Notes: generated by a model from the sequence alone, not told the origin. Positions 45,001 through 55,684 are shown, numbered from the stretch's first letter. The stretch is DNA of 64,000 bases from Patella vulgata (GCF_932274485.2 NC_065879.2:64377459-64441458), one strand, 5' to 3'. Program-made: numbers and translations.

Positions 45001-47007
45001 GGCGGATTACATAAAGGTACATTGTCACATGTCAGCTGAACTGCTTCCCCTTCTGTTGCTTGTATCCTTGGAGTGTCCACCCAACTGTTTAGATCTGTAA
45101 TAGAAGCATAAAATACAGAAACTATTCAAGTTTCAACTTCTCTCTCCTTCAATTAGAATAAAAGTTATTGTGTACAAAGCATTGACAAACAAACTTCTTA
45201 TCCCTGCTTAGCCTCTGTGGAAAAAAACTCTTAATCTTCAAACTCAGCCAAGACTGTCACCTAATAATCATCTACACCAGCAAAATTAACTCTATAAAAA
45301 GTGTTTATAAGAAGAATGTCTGAATAAAAACCACTTATGCAATATAATCACCAAATATTTGTCAACTAGGTTAATTAGAATTGGTATCAGGTGTTTGATA
45401 GTTATACAGTGGACTCTGTCAAATCTGACATTGTACGGGATCGTTACAATACATGTATGTCGGATTACGTAGAGTGTCGGAATACTAAGTTTTCTTAAAA
45501 CTGGAAGTATTATTATAACCTCGAAAACCGAAAATATTGTTATAATGTAGCTCCGAATCCCCAGAACGTTATTCCCGTCTATGTAGGTCGTGGAACTTTC
45601 TCGAAATCTGCTGTAAGTTGCTGCTGGCATCTAATGTCAAGTCCGTTTGGGCATGCTTTGCAGGACGATCCCACATTTTGAACATAATATTGTATAATAA
45701 TTCTTCTTCATCGCAGCAATTTTTATATAATGTCACCGTATTTGACATGGGAAACTAAAATCGAATACCAAGGGCTCTCTTACAAGAGATTATAAAATTA
45801 TCAAAGTAATCAACAAAGACGTACGCGAGTGAGTTTTAATCTCACCGATAATTAATTGGTGATTGCTTGTTAATCTTTTGTGGCTTCACACCCACCGATT
45901 GAAGGCCGGATTATACAATGTTGATTCCATGGAAATCGTGTGACGGGCTGATTGATGTCGTAATTCGGAATATTCAGAATAAGGATTACTCAAAGTGTTT
46001 TTGCCTGAAGTAATAAGGAAATCAATCGGGACATGAAAATCGGATTTCACAGAATGTCTATTATTCAGATGTCGGATGTGACAGAGTCCAATGTACTCTG
46101 GTTCATGCACAATACATGTCAGTACATGTTTAGTTGGTTTACGATAACCTTGGGGAGACATGCCACAATTAGTTTATTTTGACTAGATATAGATGTACTT
46201 ACATGCCAAGTCGACTGTTATGATGGGTGACATGGATTTTATTGTTTTCGTTCCAATTTGATTAGAAGCGAAACATTGGTATTTTCCTGTCTCTCTGCGA
46301 GTTAAAGAGGCTATCTGTAGTTCACCAGTAATTGGATCTTGTTTTATAAAGTCACTTACTATAGTCTGACCGTCTTTCATCCATTCATATCTATAAATAA
46401 AAACAAAATCTTTCATTTGTCTAGGGTTAAACAACGTTGCTGAAACGTTTGAATCAAGTAAATGTACATGTATGAGTCACCCGAGCAATCAAATTAATCA
46501 AGGATGAATTAACTCTTGACAGTAATTATCAGAAATTGTTGAAAATCAGCAGGCTTCTTTATATACAAATATCAAGTCCATCCAAGTTAGGGCCATAACT
46601 CAAAACTAATTATCTAGAGCATCGACAATATTTTTCAAATTGATAAATTGTTACAATTCAACAGGATTTTTTACCTCATGAACATAACCACTGTATACAG
46701 TTCAAGTTAATTGGATGGTAACTTAAGCATCCACAACCAATAGTGTACAAGGATGACAGAAATATATCACCACATATCAATAAATATACATGTAGATGTA
46801 TAAAAATCAAAGACTAGATTACCAATGACAGACACCCCCCCCCCCACCACAAGTGTGCTTCACCAATTATGTATTACATCTGTAAAAAATTCTCTTACTG
46901 AGCTTGAGGATTTGCTTCTGCTTGACATACTAATATCACTTCATCCGTGGCTTTGTAATATATTGTTTTCGCGACATCAGGTTCTGTAATCTTCGGAGTT
47001 TGAAGTC
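38700..47007 (-). CDS. L1CAM/neuroglian-family adhesion receptor, copy B (Ig domains; no membrane exon in window)
   Basis: Nine minus-strand exons: 46899-47007, 46203-46390, 44921-45094, 43032-43166, 42454-42550, 41430-41623, 40215-40367, 39405-39551 and 38700-39011. Their phases fit throughout (1-2, 2-1, 1-1, 1-1, 1-2, 2-1, 1-1, 1-1, 1-1). They encode Ig1 (..YQCFASNQIGT, the L1-family hallmark), Ig2, Ig3, Ig4 and an Ig6-like domain. The first exon here begins in phase 1, so a signal-peptide exon lies upstream; I could not find it between 47008 and 48171. Downstream of 38700 no membrane or tail exon occurs before the arm turns into non-genic sequence. The copy may be secreted, spliced to something distant, or non-functional. 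No exon carries a stop or frameshift. Confidence 0.82.
39405..39551 (-). CDS. Exon: second half of Ig4 (copy B)
   Basis: 147 bp, phase 1-1, the inverted partner of 316-462. The only clear change from copy A is CKVTNSEG for CKVSNSEG. Confidence 0.82.
40215..40367 (-). CDS. Exon: first half of Ig4 (copy B)
   Basis: Acceptor attccag before 40367, donor gtaagt after 40215; 153 bp, phase 1-1. RPIWEKSLSSITVAATRDAS then MTCQAK and PPEWFENGAPIPND match the start of L1 Ig4 (APYWLHKP..LDCQ..P.VTW..NGIP). Confidence 0.82.
40480..40665. repeat. MITE M1 fragment and flanking sequence absent from copy C
   Basis: 'cttaaagataaattattcaa' and 'gcaggtctttctttaggcct' belong to the M1 family. Copy C jumps from 'cacaccatagaaaacaaa' to 'ggaaattaatgatta' (57120-57140), so this piece was deleted there or added here. 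Confidence 0.65.
40664..41361. repeat. Repeat family R1 in intron of copy B
   Basis: Two to three units containing 'ggccattttgtcaggcag', 'aatatcgaaaggaacctaga' and 'tgtggaaggacggacagggg'. Its partner in copy C is 57140-57845. Confidence 0.8.
41430..41623 (-). CDS. Exon: second half of Ig3 (copy B)
   Basis: 194 bp, phase 2-1. PSISWKNNELQ (Trp), VLRVKNIQESDEGTFTCEGA (Cys) and TTALNVT complete an I-set domain. Confidence 0.83.
41740..42440. repeat. Tandem ~38-bp intronic repeat, split by a SINE
   Basis: The unit is about 'gataacaggggccataatgt' followed by 'gacatcaaatcatcaaa'. Several units lie on both sides of the SINE at 41895-42236. The same array is at 58250-58950 with one more unit. Confidence 0.8.
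41895..42236 (-). repeat. SINE family A, old copy inside the ~38-bp array
   Basis: It runs from 'aaatgaaacgaaacgaaaca' to 'gccaacgtggctccc' on +, with many differences from the younger copies. Confidence 0.8.
42454..42550 (-). CDS. Exon: first half of Ig3 (copy B)
   Basis: 97 bp, phase 1-2. Encodes IPDRAPSVLYSKPNQKALIG then HYVDIQCIFGG, with the strand B Cys. Confidence 0.8.
42665..42955. repeat. Repeat family R1, single unit
   Basis: 'gttcaaaatcggataaaaat' and 'gaggacggatggacagacag', ending in 'acgtccacatgg'. Its partner is 59165-59465. Confidence 0.75.
43032..43166 (-). CDS. Exon: second half of Ig2 (copy B)
   Basis: 135 bp, phase 1-1. GTLHFVYVTKADDLSGLKYQ then CAIFNRHL parallels GNLYFANV..SDYICHAHF in vertebrate L1 Ig2. 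Confidence 0.82.
43365..44130 (+). repeat. Interspersed repeat family R3 in intron of copy B
   Basis: It starts 'ggaacaagccaacagtgagg' and ends 'gtgtgacggaggacagatgg'. It is shorter by about one unit than 18760-19730. A weaker piece occurs at 45130-45290. Confidence 0.8.
44131..44920. other. Intron sequence of copy B, nothing recognised
   Basis: No ORF, repeat family or RNA gene identified between the R3 repeat and the Ig2 exon. The intron at 45300-46200 is likewise empty apart from an R3 fragment at its edge. Confidence 0.5.
44921..45094 (-). CDS. Exon: first half of Ig2 (copy B)
   Basis: 174 bp, phase 1-1, donor gtacgt. EGEAVQLTCDN, then NPPGQFKWYKGDD and VQDDRIAIDAE align with L1 Ig2 (EGESVVLPCNPP..WM......QDERV). 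It has an extra Cys (PLCNPP). Absent from copy C. Confidence 0.82.
46203..46390 (-). CDS. Exon: second half of Ig1 (copy B)
   Basis: 188 bp, phase 2-1. YEWMKDGQTI gives the strand C Trp; RETGKYQCFASNQIGTKTI gives the strand F Cys and the CFASN-x-GT motif typical of the first Ig of L1 proteins. Confidence 0.85.
46899..47007 (-). CDS. Exon: first half of Ig1 (copy B)
   Basis: Acceptor aattaag before 47007, donor gtaagag after 46899. 109 bp, phase 1-2. It encodes PKITEPDVAKTIYY and EVILVCQAEANPQAQ, with the strand B Cys. Confidence 0.78.
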
Positions 47008-48171
47008 CTTAATTGACAAACATTCACATTTTTACAAGTTAAATGGACATTACTAAACTACGTTAAAAATACATTAGAGCTTCACCATTTGAATTTGATT
47101 TACAGAATTTTTCTCTTCTGAATGTTATTGGCATCAATTTATAAACCCCCGCTCTAAAAACTATGCTTCAGTCGAGATGATGGCGGTCCACTCCTAAAAA
47201 TATCAAATTGAATCAGATTTAATGTCTGTCAGCTAAAGCCATTTGGAGAGTAATATATAGTAATTTTTGTTTCTTTGATTACGTCTGCAATGCGAGGGGG
47301 TGAGGAATGAGTCCACCATCAGTGCAATATGTCTACGTATACCTTCTGTGAACTCCCATTGTACTATTAATTTCAACACGAAATCATGCTTTTGTATGTC
47401 ATCTAAAGAACAAGACACACTTCTCTATTGATCCCACATTCTAAAGGTTCTAGACAGCCTACGCCAGGATTAAAACATATAATATTTTGGTTTGAGTGTT
47501 GTACATGTATTTATCGTAATCAAACAACCATATACACTTTTGTCCAAACTTTTGGAAACCCTCAAATGACGATAAGAGGCGTTAAAGAAGAATTTTATCA
47601 GGTATTCTGGAATGAGAGGAGGGTAATGTGAGGGTAGAGATAGGGAAATTGGAATAAAGGGCGGGAAGAGAAATTAGGGGATAGAGCAAATGGTAGGAAA
47701 CCGGTGTCCTGGGAGAAATATAAGCTTACTAGGGTAGAAAACACACGACTTGGCTCAATGGCAAACCTTATAATAAAAGCAAAATCGACACAGTGCTGTA
47801 GCATCATTGATAGAGATTATGGAAATGGTACCACTCACGCAATATTAATGATCTGTGGCTAAACAAAACGTCAAAATAGAGAGGTGATCTGTCTGTTTAT
47901 AGCTATCAAAACTAAACAATGATAGAAAATCGATTAAATTGGTTTATTTTGTCGAAATTAACTGCTAATCGTGTTTCTAATCGTCCCGATTTAGAATTCT
48001 TATTGTTGGTTCCGCCCGTGAGTCACAAACGCTGTGTTTAATTTAGTTTTGTTTTAGAACGGTGAAGTTGATTCGGGCTATTGGTATCTGTTGTTAGAAT
48101 ATAAGAATAAAATGACCACCTTCTTTCGGTCTGCAATATTCATTACACTATCTTTAGTTCTATTATTTCAG
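47008..48171. other. Region upstream of Ig1 exon of copy B; no signal-peptide exon found
   Basis: Minus-strand reading frames here lack a Met-plus-hydrophobic stretch ending in a phase-1 donor. The start exon may lie beyond the ankyrin fragment or be missing. Confidence 0.4.
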
Positions 48172-48360
48172 AAGACACGCAGTTTACTACGACTGAAAAA
48201 TGTGTACAGATATTGACTTTACTTCTACAACATGGAGCAGATTATATGGGCTTGGGGGGATATGCCCCCTTTCATATAGCTGTGTTGAAGAATAATTTGG
48301 CTGCTGTGAAACTGTTCCTGGAATTCGGTCACCTTGTTAACCATTACTGCCCAGATGACA
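48172..48360 (+). pseudogene. Ankyrin-repeat exon fragment
   Basis: An acceptor (tattatttcag) precedes 48172 and opens a phase-1 frame. This reads TLLLQHGADYMGLGGYAPFH then IAVLKNNLAAVKLFLEFG, about one and a half ankyrin repeats (..LL.HGAD....G..P.H.AV......VK.LLE.G). After about 48360 the frame runs into LINE sequence without a donor, so the exon is probably truncated by that insertion. The parent gene is unknown. Confidence 0.6.
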
Positions 48361-48369
48361 AAAAACTGT

Positions 48370-50220
48370 CACGTGAAACACTCCCGGTTCCCGTCAGTCA
48401 GTCCCAGAGCTGGGGATACAACACCCCTATCAAGCGAGGAGAAGAGACAGAAGACTGACAGGATGAGAACCACCTGATCCTTGTCAGTGACCCAACAATG
48501 GCACTCAACAACAACATCCCATCTGGCATGCGCACAAAAGAGCTCACAACAAAAGTTAAAGTGGAAGGGAGTAACATGAGCTATGTGATCAAGGAGCTCA
48601 ATAATGCATCGCCAATGCAGCCAAGGAAACCATCCCACGATGGGGGGGGGGAGAACTATACCCCATACTGGACAACACATCGGCAGAAAGCACATGATGA
48701 ACTTAGTGCAGCAAGAGAAGAATAAAAGTACCACTACAGGAAATGAAAGGCAAAATTCCTCAAAACCAAGCTTGAATCTAAGAGGAAAAGCTGGAGCGAA
48801 AAAACTGCAAGCCTTAACTTGGAGAGAGACACCACAGAAGAACTTGACTCCATGCAACACGACCTCACATTGGTTTAACCTACAACATCCATCAAACAAA
48901 TGAAGAAGAAAAAATCCCTAGGCCCCGATAACATCACACACGAGATGCTGCAACACAGCCCTCAACAAACTACCGAATGTCTTTAACCTGAGCTGGAAGC
49001 ACGTTCTAGTACCTCAGTGCTGGAAGGAAGCCAGGATGATGATCCCAATTCTAAAGAAAAGGAAGAACAAAGCAAAACCAGCTAGCTACCGCCCCATCAG
49101 TCTGACAAGCTGCGTATGCAAAACCATGGAGCGCATTGTAAACCAGCGTCTGCAGTGGTACCTTGCCTTCCAAGCCAAGAAGGCCACACTGCAGAAGTGG
49201 AAAGACGGACTACTCGTGAAGCTCCTGCGAAGTGGCATCAGCGGCAACATGTACCGGCGGACACTGTGGCCGTAAAGGTTGGGACGATTTACCCAATACT
49301 ACCCAATACCACCTCAATATCACCACATACTACCCAATACTATAACATAATGATGCAAAATGGACATATCATTTGATTTTTTTTTTCAAAAATAGAAGGT
49401 TGTATCGCGGGAAACGTACTTCAAATGCTATGCCGATGTCTGGCTGTTCATTTGCCTCCATATATCACCCAAAACAACCAAATAATAACCCAATACTACC
49501 AAATACTCATCAAATACTACCAAATACTACCCAATATAAGCAAATAACAACTTGATTTTGTCAAATAACAGCACATTAGTACAATTACTCCAACGAATAT
49601 TAGAAATTTTGCAGAAAATTGAAATTTCTGTGCAGTTGTGTTGTGGGATTGGGTAGTATATGGTGATATTGAGATGGTATTGGGTAGTATTGGGTAAATC
49701 TTCCAACCGCCGCCGGCCGGAAAGGGCTGCTTCGACAAGGAGTCCCACAAGCGGAAGTACTCTCACCAATCCTTTTCATAAACGATATTGTGCCAGAGCT
49801 ACCTAAGTGTATGCAAATGAAAAGATCCTCAAAATTATCTATCAGGGTCAGGGAACGGTAAGACCACATCTGGTGTATGGATCAAGCTAATGGATGACTG
49901 CAGTCAAGACACATCAAGAGTATCTTGACAAAGTTCAAAACTAGGCTGTTCGCATCATCACAGGTGCTATGAAATTTAAACCTATAGAAAAGATGGAACA
50001 GATAACTGGGATCTCCCACTAAACAAACGAAGAGAAAAGAAAGGTACTGATACAAGCCACCAAATACCAACATAGCTCAGACTACCGAATGAGAATAAAA
50101 CGCCAGGAAAAGCTGCCTTCACTCATTGAGGTTAATACTCCTAGTGCTATCACAACTGCAAGATGCAGAACAGGTTGTCATCTTCCGACTCAGAACCTGG
50201 CACTTCAGACTAGCGTCCCA
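48370..50220 (+). mobile_element. Degenerate I/Jockey-type LINE (endonuclease end and reverse transcriptase), interrupted
   Basis: Pieces in changing frames match APE-type endonuclease (GYNTPIKRGEETED then QDENHLILVSDPT), RT fingers (SYRPISLTSCVCKTMERIVN then QRL), RT palm (LRQGVPQAEVLSP..NDIVPELPK) and the C-terminal region (KMEQITG..REEKKVLIQATKYQ-like). Many stops and frameshifts mark it as old. A MITE-like element (49277-49708) splits the RT, and the catalytic YADD region between 49800 and 49830 is largely missing. Confidence 0.75.
49277..49708. mobile_element. MITE-like element with ~65-bp inverted repeats, inside the LINE
   Basis: Left end GGTTGGGACGATTTACCCAA continues with 'tactacccaataccacctca'. 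The right end is the reverse complement with few changes (…ttgggtaaatcttccaacc). The interior has more 'acccaatactacc' units and no coding capacity. The LINE reading resumes right after 49708. Confidence 0.8.
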
Positions 50221-50458
50221 TCTACAGGTGTGATCGAATAAAATCAAAAAAAAAAAAATCTTACTCCAAGTACGTCAATGCTTGGATTATAATCAATATT
50301 GTGTGATTTATTAAAATTGAAAAGGAATATGTATTTTAATGTTGGTGAACCTATGACCATAATCCTTGCCACGTACTAACCTCGGAAAGACCTTATGATG
50401 CAAAACCCAGGCGTTACTGCCCCCCCCCCCCCTCGCTACACACACCCTTCGCGTTTAT

Positions 50459-50785
50459 GAAATGAAAATGAAATGAAATGGAGTTTAACGTCCTACCTAC
50501 TGTTCTGCTCCTAACCTGGGTTAATGAAGACGGGCATATGCCATACAGTGTGCTATGAGAGAAATTTTGCCCGGACAGCGGCACTACGGCCTACTCTTAT
50601 ATCGAATTCCATCTGCCAAGGGATCTTTTACGTGCACGCCAATGTGTACACGGGACCTCGGTTTTTTGTTCCATCCGAACGACTAGACAGCTTTCCTTGT
50701 CAGCCCCTCCGTCCTGCATCACTGACAAGGGAGAACCACGCCGGAAAATCTGGATGAACTTTCTCGGCCAATGCAGGGATCGAAT
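50459..50785 (-). repeat. SINE family A, near full length
   Basis: 'aatgaaatgaaatggagttt' to 'ggccaatgcagggatcga'. The last part of the tRNA head (box A side) is missing. Confidence 0.85.
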
Positions 50786-51015
50786 TTCGCGTTTATGAAA
50801 ATATTTAAAAGTTTAACAGCGATGCATTTCCGAGGACAAACGGGTCGACTGAAAGTCGATTTTTGTACCGTCAACACTGTGAACGGTATCCACCAAACTC
50901 GATTTCTGAGACGGGGTGTCGGAATAACGGGCTATGTACTAAGGGACAGTCGAAGTAACGGGCTGACATATTTTGGGGGAGTAAACCATCAAAAGACAAG
51001 GAATAAAGAAACGTC
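50786..51015. other. Unassigned sequence with an open frame, no recognised product
   Basis: A 111-codon frame (50771-51106) crosses the SINE edge and the tandem-duplication boundary, so it is not a coherent gene. Confidence 0.4.
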
Positions 51016-51904
51016 GTTTATTACGGCCAACCGTACTGTCGTAATCGGAATTATAGAAAGCAAGAAAAACACCAACCCCGAAGTAAATCATTATTTTTTG
51101 TGTTAACAAAGAAGCCCAGCCTTAGTGTCTTAATATTCGAATATACACAGCACATAACCAATATGACCGAATATAGATCTGTAAGATAAAATAGTTATTG
51201 ACGGAATTGGCTGGCAGTTGGTGCCATATCATCTATACATGTTCACCCTTAGAGCCAAATAACTTCAATTCTAACCGTTATATGTATATAATATAGAATA
51301 TAGAAAGCCCAATTCCGTAACCTTAAAGATACTTTTCCCAAAAAAAATATTTATCGGGTGGTTATTTCCAATAAAAGTATGGCAATTTTGGTATATATGG
51401 AAAATAAAAATATCCAATCTTACTAGAAAAATACTGCATTCCCTTAATAACACCCATGGAATGCATACAGGACAAAAATGTAAGGGTTTCCCTAATCGGC
51501 AGCCTGACGATTAGGAATGTCTGTTCGCGTCACGTCAAAGCTAAGACGCGACGATTGAGCGCTTGGTGTATGTGTTGATAAACTTGATAAAGGGTTAAAC
51601 GTACAACAGTTTCTGTGATAAAAACCACGGAAAAAGACGTGGGCGGTGGATAATCCGTGAATTTAATTAGGCTTCGATACTTATGATTTATGGATAGCGA
51701 TTAAAGACAACATCGTCTTGTGTATGCAATGAATTCTTCTTCGCACCCGTTGCTAGGTAGTGCGTCAGCTAAGTCACGTGACACTAACATGACTTCTTTT
51801 AATAGATTTTTTTTATAGTAGGGGTATTCCTTCGCGAAAACAGTGTTTGAGAAGGATTTGAAACTAAATTTTGACAGATTAATTAGTTTGAATATGTTTT
51901 TAGT

Positions 51905-52070
51905 CCAATTATGCATATGTATATTTTTTTTCCGTGGGCTTAAAGTTGCCTGATCTTGGAATAACTTGAACAATTAATGCTTGGTATTAAAAAAAAAATG
52001 TAGCCCTTATAAGCTTACAGTCAGTTCGGTATTCGGTATTCAACTTTGTATATCCAAGCTTCAAAAAAAA
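51905..52070. repeat. Locally inverted segment relative to 36877-37037
   Basis: 'ttgcctgatcttggaataac' to 'gcttacagtcagttcg' reads in the opposite direction from its partner in the otherwise collinear duplicate. TATGCATATG lies at both borders (near 51910 and 52070). The left arm (about 4978-5085) agrees in gene orientation with 36940-37037, so the inversion is derived here. Confidence 0.8.
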
Positions 52071-52083
52071 TATGCATATGTGG

Positions 52084-52377
52084 AAATGAAATGGGGTTTA
52101 ACGTCCTACTGTTCTGCACCGCACTGGGCTAATGAAGATGTGCATACGCCATACAGTGTGCTATGAGGGAAATTTTGCCCAGACAGCAGCACTACGGCCT
52201 ACTCTTATATCAAATTCTATTTGTCCCATCCAAATGACTAGACAGCTGTCCTTGTCAGGCCCTCCATCCTGCATCACTGACAAGGAGGAACCACGCTGAA
52301 AAATTTGGAAGAACTTTCTAGGCCAATGCAGGGATTTTAAGCCAGCGCCTTACCCACTTAGCCACCGTGACCCCCCA
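52084..52377 (-). repeat. SINE family A, shared intron copy, partly deleted head
   Basis: Partner of 37057-37378. Box B sequence is shortened ('gcagggattttaagccagcg'). Confidence 0.82.
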
Positions 52378-53299
52378 TTAAAGAAAGATAGGCAATGAAA
52401 CATATACCCACAGTAACTAAATTAATCAAGCGGTCGACAAGGATTGTCGCATATTTATTCATTTGTAGGTAAAGGGGGGCATTTACAAGATCATTTTATA
52501 CAGATCAAATTATAATTTCCATCGTTTGAGGGTTCGAAAGGGTTCTACAAACTGAAACTAGGGCCTTAACTCCCAAGTACATGTAATTTACAGAAATTGT
52601 TAAAATTTGACAGGATCTTTAGTCTTACTAATTTAAATAATGCAGATAAACTTCATACAGATCGGATGATAACTTTTGTTGTGAGAGCATTCACAAGGTT
52701 CAACAAAATAAACAAGAGCCATAACTCTTGAAGTAATAAATGGGAAATTTCATACGGATCAGACGATAACTTTTATTGTTCGAAAGTTCACAAGGTTCAA
52801 CAAAGTGAAACAAGGGCCATAACTTTAGACATAATTAACAGAAATTTCTGAAATGCAAAAGGTTTCTTCATTTCACTAATTTAAATGATGCATATAAATT
52901 TCATACAGATCTGATACATGTAATAAGTTTTATTGTTTCGAAATTTCACAAGATTCAACAAAGTAAAACATGGGCCATAACTCTAGAAGTAATTAACAGA
53001 AATTGCTGCTAGTCAACAGGCTTCGATGTTTCACTAGTTAAAAGGATGTATATAAATTTCATACAGATAGGATGATAATATTTCTTGTTAGAGCGTTAAC
53101 AGGATTCTATAAAGTGAAACAAGGGCCATTACGTTTAGACATTATTAATGGAAAATGATGAAATTTAAACATACATTATGCAAGAGATAAATCTGCCAAT
53201 TTCAGGTCTTTCTTTAGACCTGAAATGTTATCTAAATTATTAAATATACATTAATTAACTGATAATTCAAATGCTAAATTTTCGGTTCAGAGGTTATCA

Positions 53300-54957
53300 C
53301 TCAACGAGTTTGAGAGTTTTAGTCAGGATGACATTTTAAAGATCATCAAATCCGCCAACAAAACGACATGTCCACTTGATCCAATACCTTCCAAGCTACT
53401 CATTCAACTGCTAGACATTCTACTTCCTGTTATTACTCTATTAGTCAACTTAAGTTTAAGTACTGGATGTTTCCCATCGGTGTTCAAACAGGCGGTGGTG
53501 AGACCACTAATCAAAAAGGAGTCTCTTGATCCCAATATTCTCAAAAACTATAAACCTGTGTCTAACTTGTCATGCCTTTCCAAAATTGTGGAAAGAGCTG
53601 TAAATCTCCTTCTTCAATCCCATATCTCGAAATATGAGTTGTTGGATAAGTTTCAGTCTGCTTACAGACCCCACCATGGCACTGAGACCACTGTGTTGAG
53701 GGTCCTCAACGACCTACAGTGTGCAGTGGATACAGGGAACGTAGCATCTTTGACTCTTTTGGATTTATCTGCAGCGTTCGACACTGTGGACCATCAGATT
53801 CTATACAATAGACTTAAAAACCAGTTTTGGATTTCCGGTACACCGCTTTTATGGAACACATCATATCTTAGTAATAGACATCAAACAGTTCTACTTGGTG
53901 AGGCTAAATCTCTACCGTTTAAACTTGACTGTGGCGTACCGCAAGGCAGTGTTTTAGGACCCATTTTCTTTGTTCTTTATACAACCGCTTTAGGGTCTGT
54001 GATCGATGGCTATGATCAGAGGCACTACTCTTACGCCGATGATACTCAACGCATTGGTGTGTCTAGTCCTATGCTAATCAGAAATGCCTTACAAAAAACT
54101 ACTGACTGTTCGCTGGCAGTTAAACAGTAGATGAAAGCGAACAAACTAACATTGAACGACGATAAAACAGAGGCTCTTTTAGTAGGTTCATCACAACAAC
54201 TCAAATTACTACCTGGTCTTAAAATCACCATTGGTAATTCAGAAATAAATTTCTCCAAAAATGTTCGAAACCTTGGAGTGATATTTGATCCTTCTCTGAC
54301 AATGGAAGCTCAGGTTGATATGGTATGCCGTACATGCTACTATCATCTACGCTGTATATGCAACATCAGAAACTATCTCACTGCTGACGCTTGTAAACTA
54401 CTTGTGAGATCACTTATTTTATCAAGGATTGATTATTGTAATAGTTTACTCTATGGAATCCCACAAGCATTTCTAGCCAAGATCCAAAAGGTTCTTAATA
54501 CTGCAGCCCGAATAGTAACAAGGACACATAAGTTTGATCACATTCAGAATGTGCTGGCTTCTTTACATTGGTTACCTGCTGAGGCGCGAGTCAAATACAA
54601 AATACTAACATTAGTGTATAAATGTCGCAATAATGCAGCTCCTCAATACTTATCTGAACACTTATATGACTATAACCCTATTAGATCACTTCGCTCTCAA
54701 AATAAACAGTCACTAGTTGTTCCAAGATATAATTTGAAGTCATATGGGTATAGGTCTTTCAGTTCAGCTGGTCCTAGATTATGGAACGAACTTCCACAAC
54801 AGATCAAGAATCAACAAACTTTTAATCAATTTAAATCCGCACTAAAGACTTTCCTGTTTCAACAGTTTTACCAGAAGAGCCATTACAAAAAGCGTTTTGA
54901 GCATGTGTCAACATGGAGAAGACGCTATATAAAACTTCATTATTATTATTATTATTA
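53300..54957 (+). mobile_element. L2/CR1-group LINE, 5'-truncated, with (TTA)n tail and TTATCA target duplication
   Basis: Comparison with the empty site (38286-38291) gives exact borders: TTATCA at 53294-53299 and again at 54958-54963, with a run of ATT units before the right copy. The 1658-bp insert begins inside the reverse transcriptase gene, as expected from incomplete target-primed reverse transcription. It lies in the intron after the last Ig exon of copy C, antisense to that gene. Confidence 0.92.
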
Positions 54958-54973
54958 TTATCAATTTGACTGA
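53300..54973 (+). pseudogene. LINE reverse transcriptase, one in-frame stop
   Basis: Open from the first base of the insert. RT motifs in order: PLDPIPSKLL, NYKPVSNLSCLSKIVERAVN, FQSAYRPHHGTETTVL, LLDLSAAFDTVDHQIL (first catalytic Asp), GVPQGSVLGPIFFVLYT and YSYADDTQ (Asp pair). These are followed by the C-terminal region LHWLPAEARVKYKILTLVYK .. SFSSAGPRLWNELPQQI typical of the L2/CR1 group. One TAG at 54128-54130 interrupts the frame where relatives have Trp (W-M-x-x-NKL). The frame then runs into the (TAT)n tail, giving poly-Tyr, and ends outside the element. The endonuclease half is missing. Confidence 0.9.
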
Positions 54974-55372
54974 AATTTTCAGCAAATTCCCTTTACATTA
55001 TCTCGTTTTAACTATTTTAGTGAGAACTGCCAGCTCTTTATCTAATCTCCCATAATGTATCTTTAAAAGGCTCTTTCGTTTCATTAATTTAAAGGATGCA
55101 TACAAATTTCATACAGATTGGATGACCATTTTTGTCATTGTAGCATTCATAAGGTGCAATAACGTGAAACAATGACCATAACGCTAGAAGAAGTTAACGG
55201 AAATTATTGAAATTAAAAAGGTTTCTTCATCTTAGTGATGTAAACAACATATATCAATTTCAAAACAATCAAATGATAAATGTTGTCTGTAGGGTGTTCA
55301 CAAGAAAGTGTGGACGACGGCAATTACGACCACATTTCCATGTAGGCGCATAAAAAGCTAAAACAAACTTAC

Positions 55373-55684
55373 TTTCAACTTCTTTCAAGATAACTTGAAT
55401 TGTAACATTGATTTTTTCATGTACATTATACACCATCCGTATGTACGTTCCATTAATAGTACGATAATCCTCAAACGATAAATCCTCTGTGTTGATGTAT
55501 GCGTATTTAGATGTTTCATTGTAAGTAACAAAAGGTGGCTTATCATCATAAGTCTGATTGTTAAAGAGCCATTTATACTGAATCGGCCATGGAGAGTTAG
55601 TCTGGGCCATAACAGTCAAATTGACGATATCACCTTTCAATATCTCCTGAACAGCTGGAGGTCTTGATGTAATCACAATGGGTT
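55373..55684 (-). CDS. Exon: Ig6-like domain lacking the cysteine pair (copy C)
   Basis: Same borders as copy B. YKWLFNNQTYDD replaces YKWFFNNQTYDD. The frame beyond the donor is open for about 35 codons, as in the other copies. Confidence 0.78.

Larger units (their letters stand above)
53164..55067. repeat. MITE M1 filled by a LINE (copy 2)
   Basis: M1 ends TTTAAACATACATTATG at 53164 and CATAATGTATCTTTAAA to 55067. The LINE occupies 53300-54957. The unfilled state is 38155-38394. Confidence 0.8.

Noticed and set aside
45292-45630. 112-codon minus frame in an intron of copy B
   Set aside because: No domain, no conservation evidence within the window, and composition like its surroundings.
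49036-49275. 79-codon + frame taken as a separate gene
   Set aside because: It contains SYRPISLTSC and is part of the degenerate LINE reverse transcriptase.
50771-51106. 111-codon + frame
   Set aside because: It crosses a SINE edge and the tandem-duplication boundary, so it is not a natural unit.
51701-51973. 90-codon minus frame, repeated at 60420-60692
   Set aside because: Repeated only because the whole 8719-bp unit is duplicated; no recognisable product and it overlaps the inverted segment.
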